Origin: Trichoplax sp. H2
Lineage: Eukaryota; Placozoa; Uniplacotomia; Trichoplacea
Length of the DNA: 64,000 nucleotides
Direction: 5' to 3'
Assembly: GCA_003344405.1 (NCBI GenBank)
Contig: NOWV01000008.1
Coordinates: 310,001 to 374,000, forward strand
Shown: piece after piece, positions 61,836 through 64,000 of the stretch
Numbering within the stretch: position 1 is the first letter of the stretch
Layout: the number at the start of each line of letters is the position of its first letter
Translations under genes and position numbers: made by a program
The notes under the pieces: model-generated
Seen by the model: only the letters and a program-made list of their open reading frames with translations
Told to the model about the DNA's origin: nothing
The model's database searches: none

Positions 61836-64000
61836 GGGCTTAACGCGTGAAAGCGTAACCATATACATTGGGTGTAATAGTAATACTGCTACTGTTATTT
61901 AATAGGCCATAAAAAGGATTACAAGTGAATACATCGGGCAAGTAGAGATCTTTTTGCTAATAGCTTGTTATAGATACTGTTATACTTTGGGTTTTACTGT
62001 AATAAAGTTTAATTTGATTTTAACAATCCTGTCAGTTGAATATATTGTAAACCTTGTTGGCTTTACGGTAACTTAATATTAGTATATAGCATAAAGATAA
62101 TTTTTTAACAAGCTTTTTTATATAATAGCAAATATTATGGATCTACAAAGGGTTTTGAAGAAATGAAAAGATCATTAATTTATTACGCTGTATTAAATAA
62201 TTTCGATCGAGGTCATTAACTGTAAGATGTAAGTAGGGACTACTAAAGGAAAAATACAAGTATGCCAGTTTTTAGAAATGCAAATACTCGCACAGTACTG
62301 TATGATCTCGTACTTATAGGTGTGGCTGCTCATCGCTCTATCCTTCATTCAAGCTGAATACTGTGGTTGCCTTATTTATGAGATTAGCAACTCAACCAGG
62401 ATTAGCTAATAATAAAAATAAAATTAATAGCTAGACTGTAAGATTGAAATTTCTCTTCGTTGTGATTGCTAAAGAAATATCTTATAAATATAGTCAACAG
62501 TATCGAGTTAACATAGTAATGATTACAGAAAATCTTAAAAGTATCACTTTTTCAAATTATGACCCGATGCAGATTTTAAGGTCATCTACTGTAAATACGC
62601 TATCGAGATATTACTTTATTAAATACTGAAGGTTCTGTTGGTATAAATCTAGATTGACACATAATGACATACTCTGTGCTTTATAATGGTATACTCTATC
62701 TGAAAATTTTATTACTGCTACTACTTTCAGTAACAAGGACGTAATTATTTATCAATGACTTTTTACCATACATCAGATCTGTCTTACCTTACAAATAAAT
62801 AGCCTAAATCAGATTTTAACCGATAGATCTATATACTCTGTAAACATCATCAAGAGAATTAATATATGGCATTAATAAAAAATAATAGAAAGGTAGGCAA
62901 GTCTATGATATAGTTTATGTTTGTTTGACACGTTTCCAGGTAATTTGAACAAGAGATAAATACTTTACCTAGAAAAAACTATCTCTAAAAGAAATTTATT
63001 AGCCAATGACAGTCAGATTCTATGCTTTTTCGTCTAATAAGAATTATTACTAATTTTAAGAAATGTAAAGAACTATTTATACCGGAAGTAATGGAGAACA
63101 CATCACTAGCACATTAACTAGTATGACATATCGAATTAATCTAATTTTCTTTTCTCAATGGTTGCTAAAGATACCCTTTATATTTAATTAAAAATTGAAA
63201 ATGTAACTGAAGTAATAGGCTACTATTCATAAATGTAAGACACAATTTGATACCTGATTTCACAAAATATTTATTGTTTCAAAAATACTCTTTTCTATAA
63301 ACACAGTAAAACACACATCACAAGAGGTAAACCTGAGTTTTCTTCTATTAATCCAAGAGTATAATAATAATCATTGTATATCATTCAGCCAAAAGCGATG
63401 AATTAACTACCAATTATAGGAGTTCAGCTGATTACTCAGCATAAACATTATTTCATGTGCATAATTATTTTTACCCATAATTCCCATATAATCTCGATTT
63501 AAACTGATTTATAAGTCAAAATTGAACGAAATGTGAATATCTAGTTCATTAATAACTTCATCATATTAACGCTGGCAACCTAAGATAGTCCAATATCTCT
63601 CATTAATTTTAATTACTAAAAGTTCGCAGTGACGGTTGGAGATCAACGTAGGAAGTTACGCCTATGAGCTGTATCAAATATTGCTTTCCTTAAAAAAGAA
63701 GCACTTCCCCAGCTATTTTTAGTTATATCATTTTAATTCTAAATACCTGGTACTGTATAAGTAGTACTTCTCATCGGAGACATAATTTACGTAAATTAGT
63801 TTAAAGAAATTACCCAAAAATTTAATTAACAATATATTGAACGCAATCTCACCGATCTCGAGAAATTTTAAACATACTTTCTCCTTTAACTTGTATTCTA
63901 GTATAAACAGAATCTGAATCAACTCATACTATTGTTATAAACAAGACAAAATCAGAAGCATCCTGCTTACTGTCAACTGTTAATATAGCGCGGTTAGTCC
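61836..64000. other. Right flank, no gene seen
   Basis: Continuous AT-rich sequence with short random frames (for example 62444-62629 plus and 63728-63922 minus). No splice-consistent exon of a known family and no clear repeat were found. A gene entering from the right edge cannot be excluded. Confidence 0.4.

Overview
The window is nuclear DNA of an animal. It is AT-rich, its genes are split by many short introns (mostly 40-300 bases, with a few of 1-3 kb), nearly all splice sites are GT-AG, and every recognisable protein belongs to a family found across animals. The compact intron-rich genes, the low GC and the moderate gene density would fit an early-branching animal such as a placozoan. 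That assignment is inference; nothing here proves a species. There is no bacterial, viral or CRISPR content.

Most single reading frames in this DNA are chance or antisense shadows, so the genes were rebuilt exon by exon. Each junction was chosen so that splice sites, reading phase and family alignment agree, and each complete model closes to a whole number of codons. Layout, left to right: (1) 1-2766, no recognised gene. (2) 2767-6855, minus strand, FBXO21-like F-box protein, 14 exons, 577 residues. (3) 6856-12999, largely non-coding, with GTAC-rich palindromes, a diverged duplication carrying a foldback insertion with an 8-base target duplication, a ~200-base tandem array, and one small single-pass membrane protein ORF (11356-11619, minus). 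(4) 13000-21643, minus, a complete Strawberry notch (SBNO) homologue, 26 exons, 1358 residues. (5) 21644-24694, the divergent intergenic region between SBNO and RNF25, with a 3 x 204-base tandem repeat and many TACAGTA/GTACTGT motifs. (6) 24695-28248, plus, RNF25-like RWD-RING ubiquitin ligase, 10 exons, 402 residues. (7) 29366-33104, minus, a divergent SEC14-like (CRAL-TRIO + GOLD) gene whose 5' exons were not found. (8) 33105-46027, gene-poor, filled with degenerate tandem arrays, the largest being about 12 copies of a ~200-base unit. (9) 46028-59432, plus, a SEC14-like locus with two consecutive CRAL-TRIO modules and one terminal GOLD domain. Reading phase and the absence of room for a second promoter suggest one 678-residue protein. 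(10) 59433-64000, no gene seen, one ~65-85-base array.

The genes fall into three functional groups: ubiquitin ligases (FBXO21-like substrate receptor, RNF25-like E3), a chromatin/transcription co-regulator of the SBNO helicase-like family, and lipid-binding SEC14-like proteins. There is no operon-like logic. The most unusual observation is the tandem SEC14 locus: its two modules have the same exon lengths in the same order, and a 146-base intron decides between a short single-module protein and the long two-module protein with GOLD.
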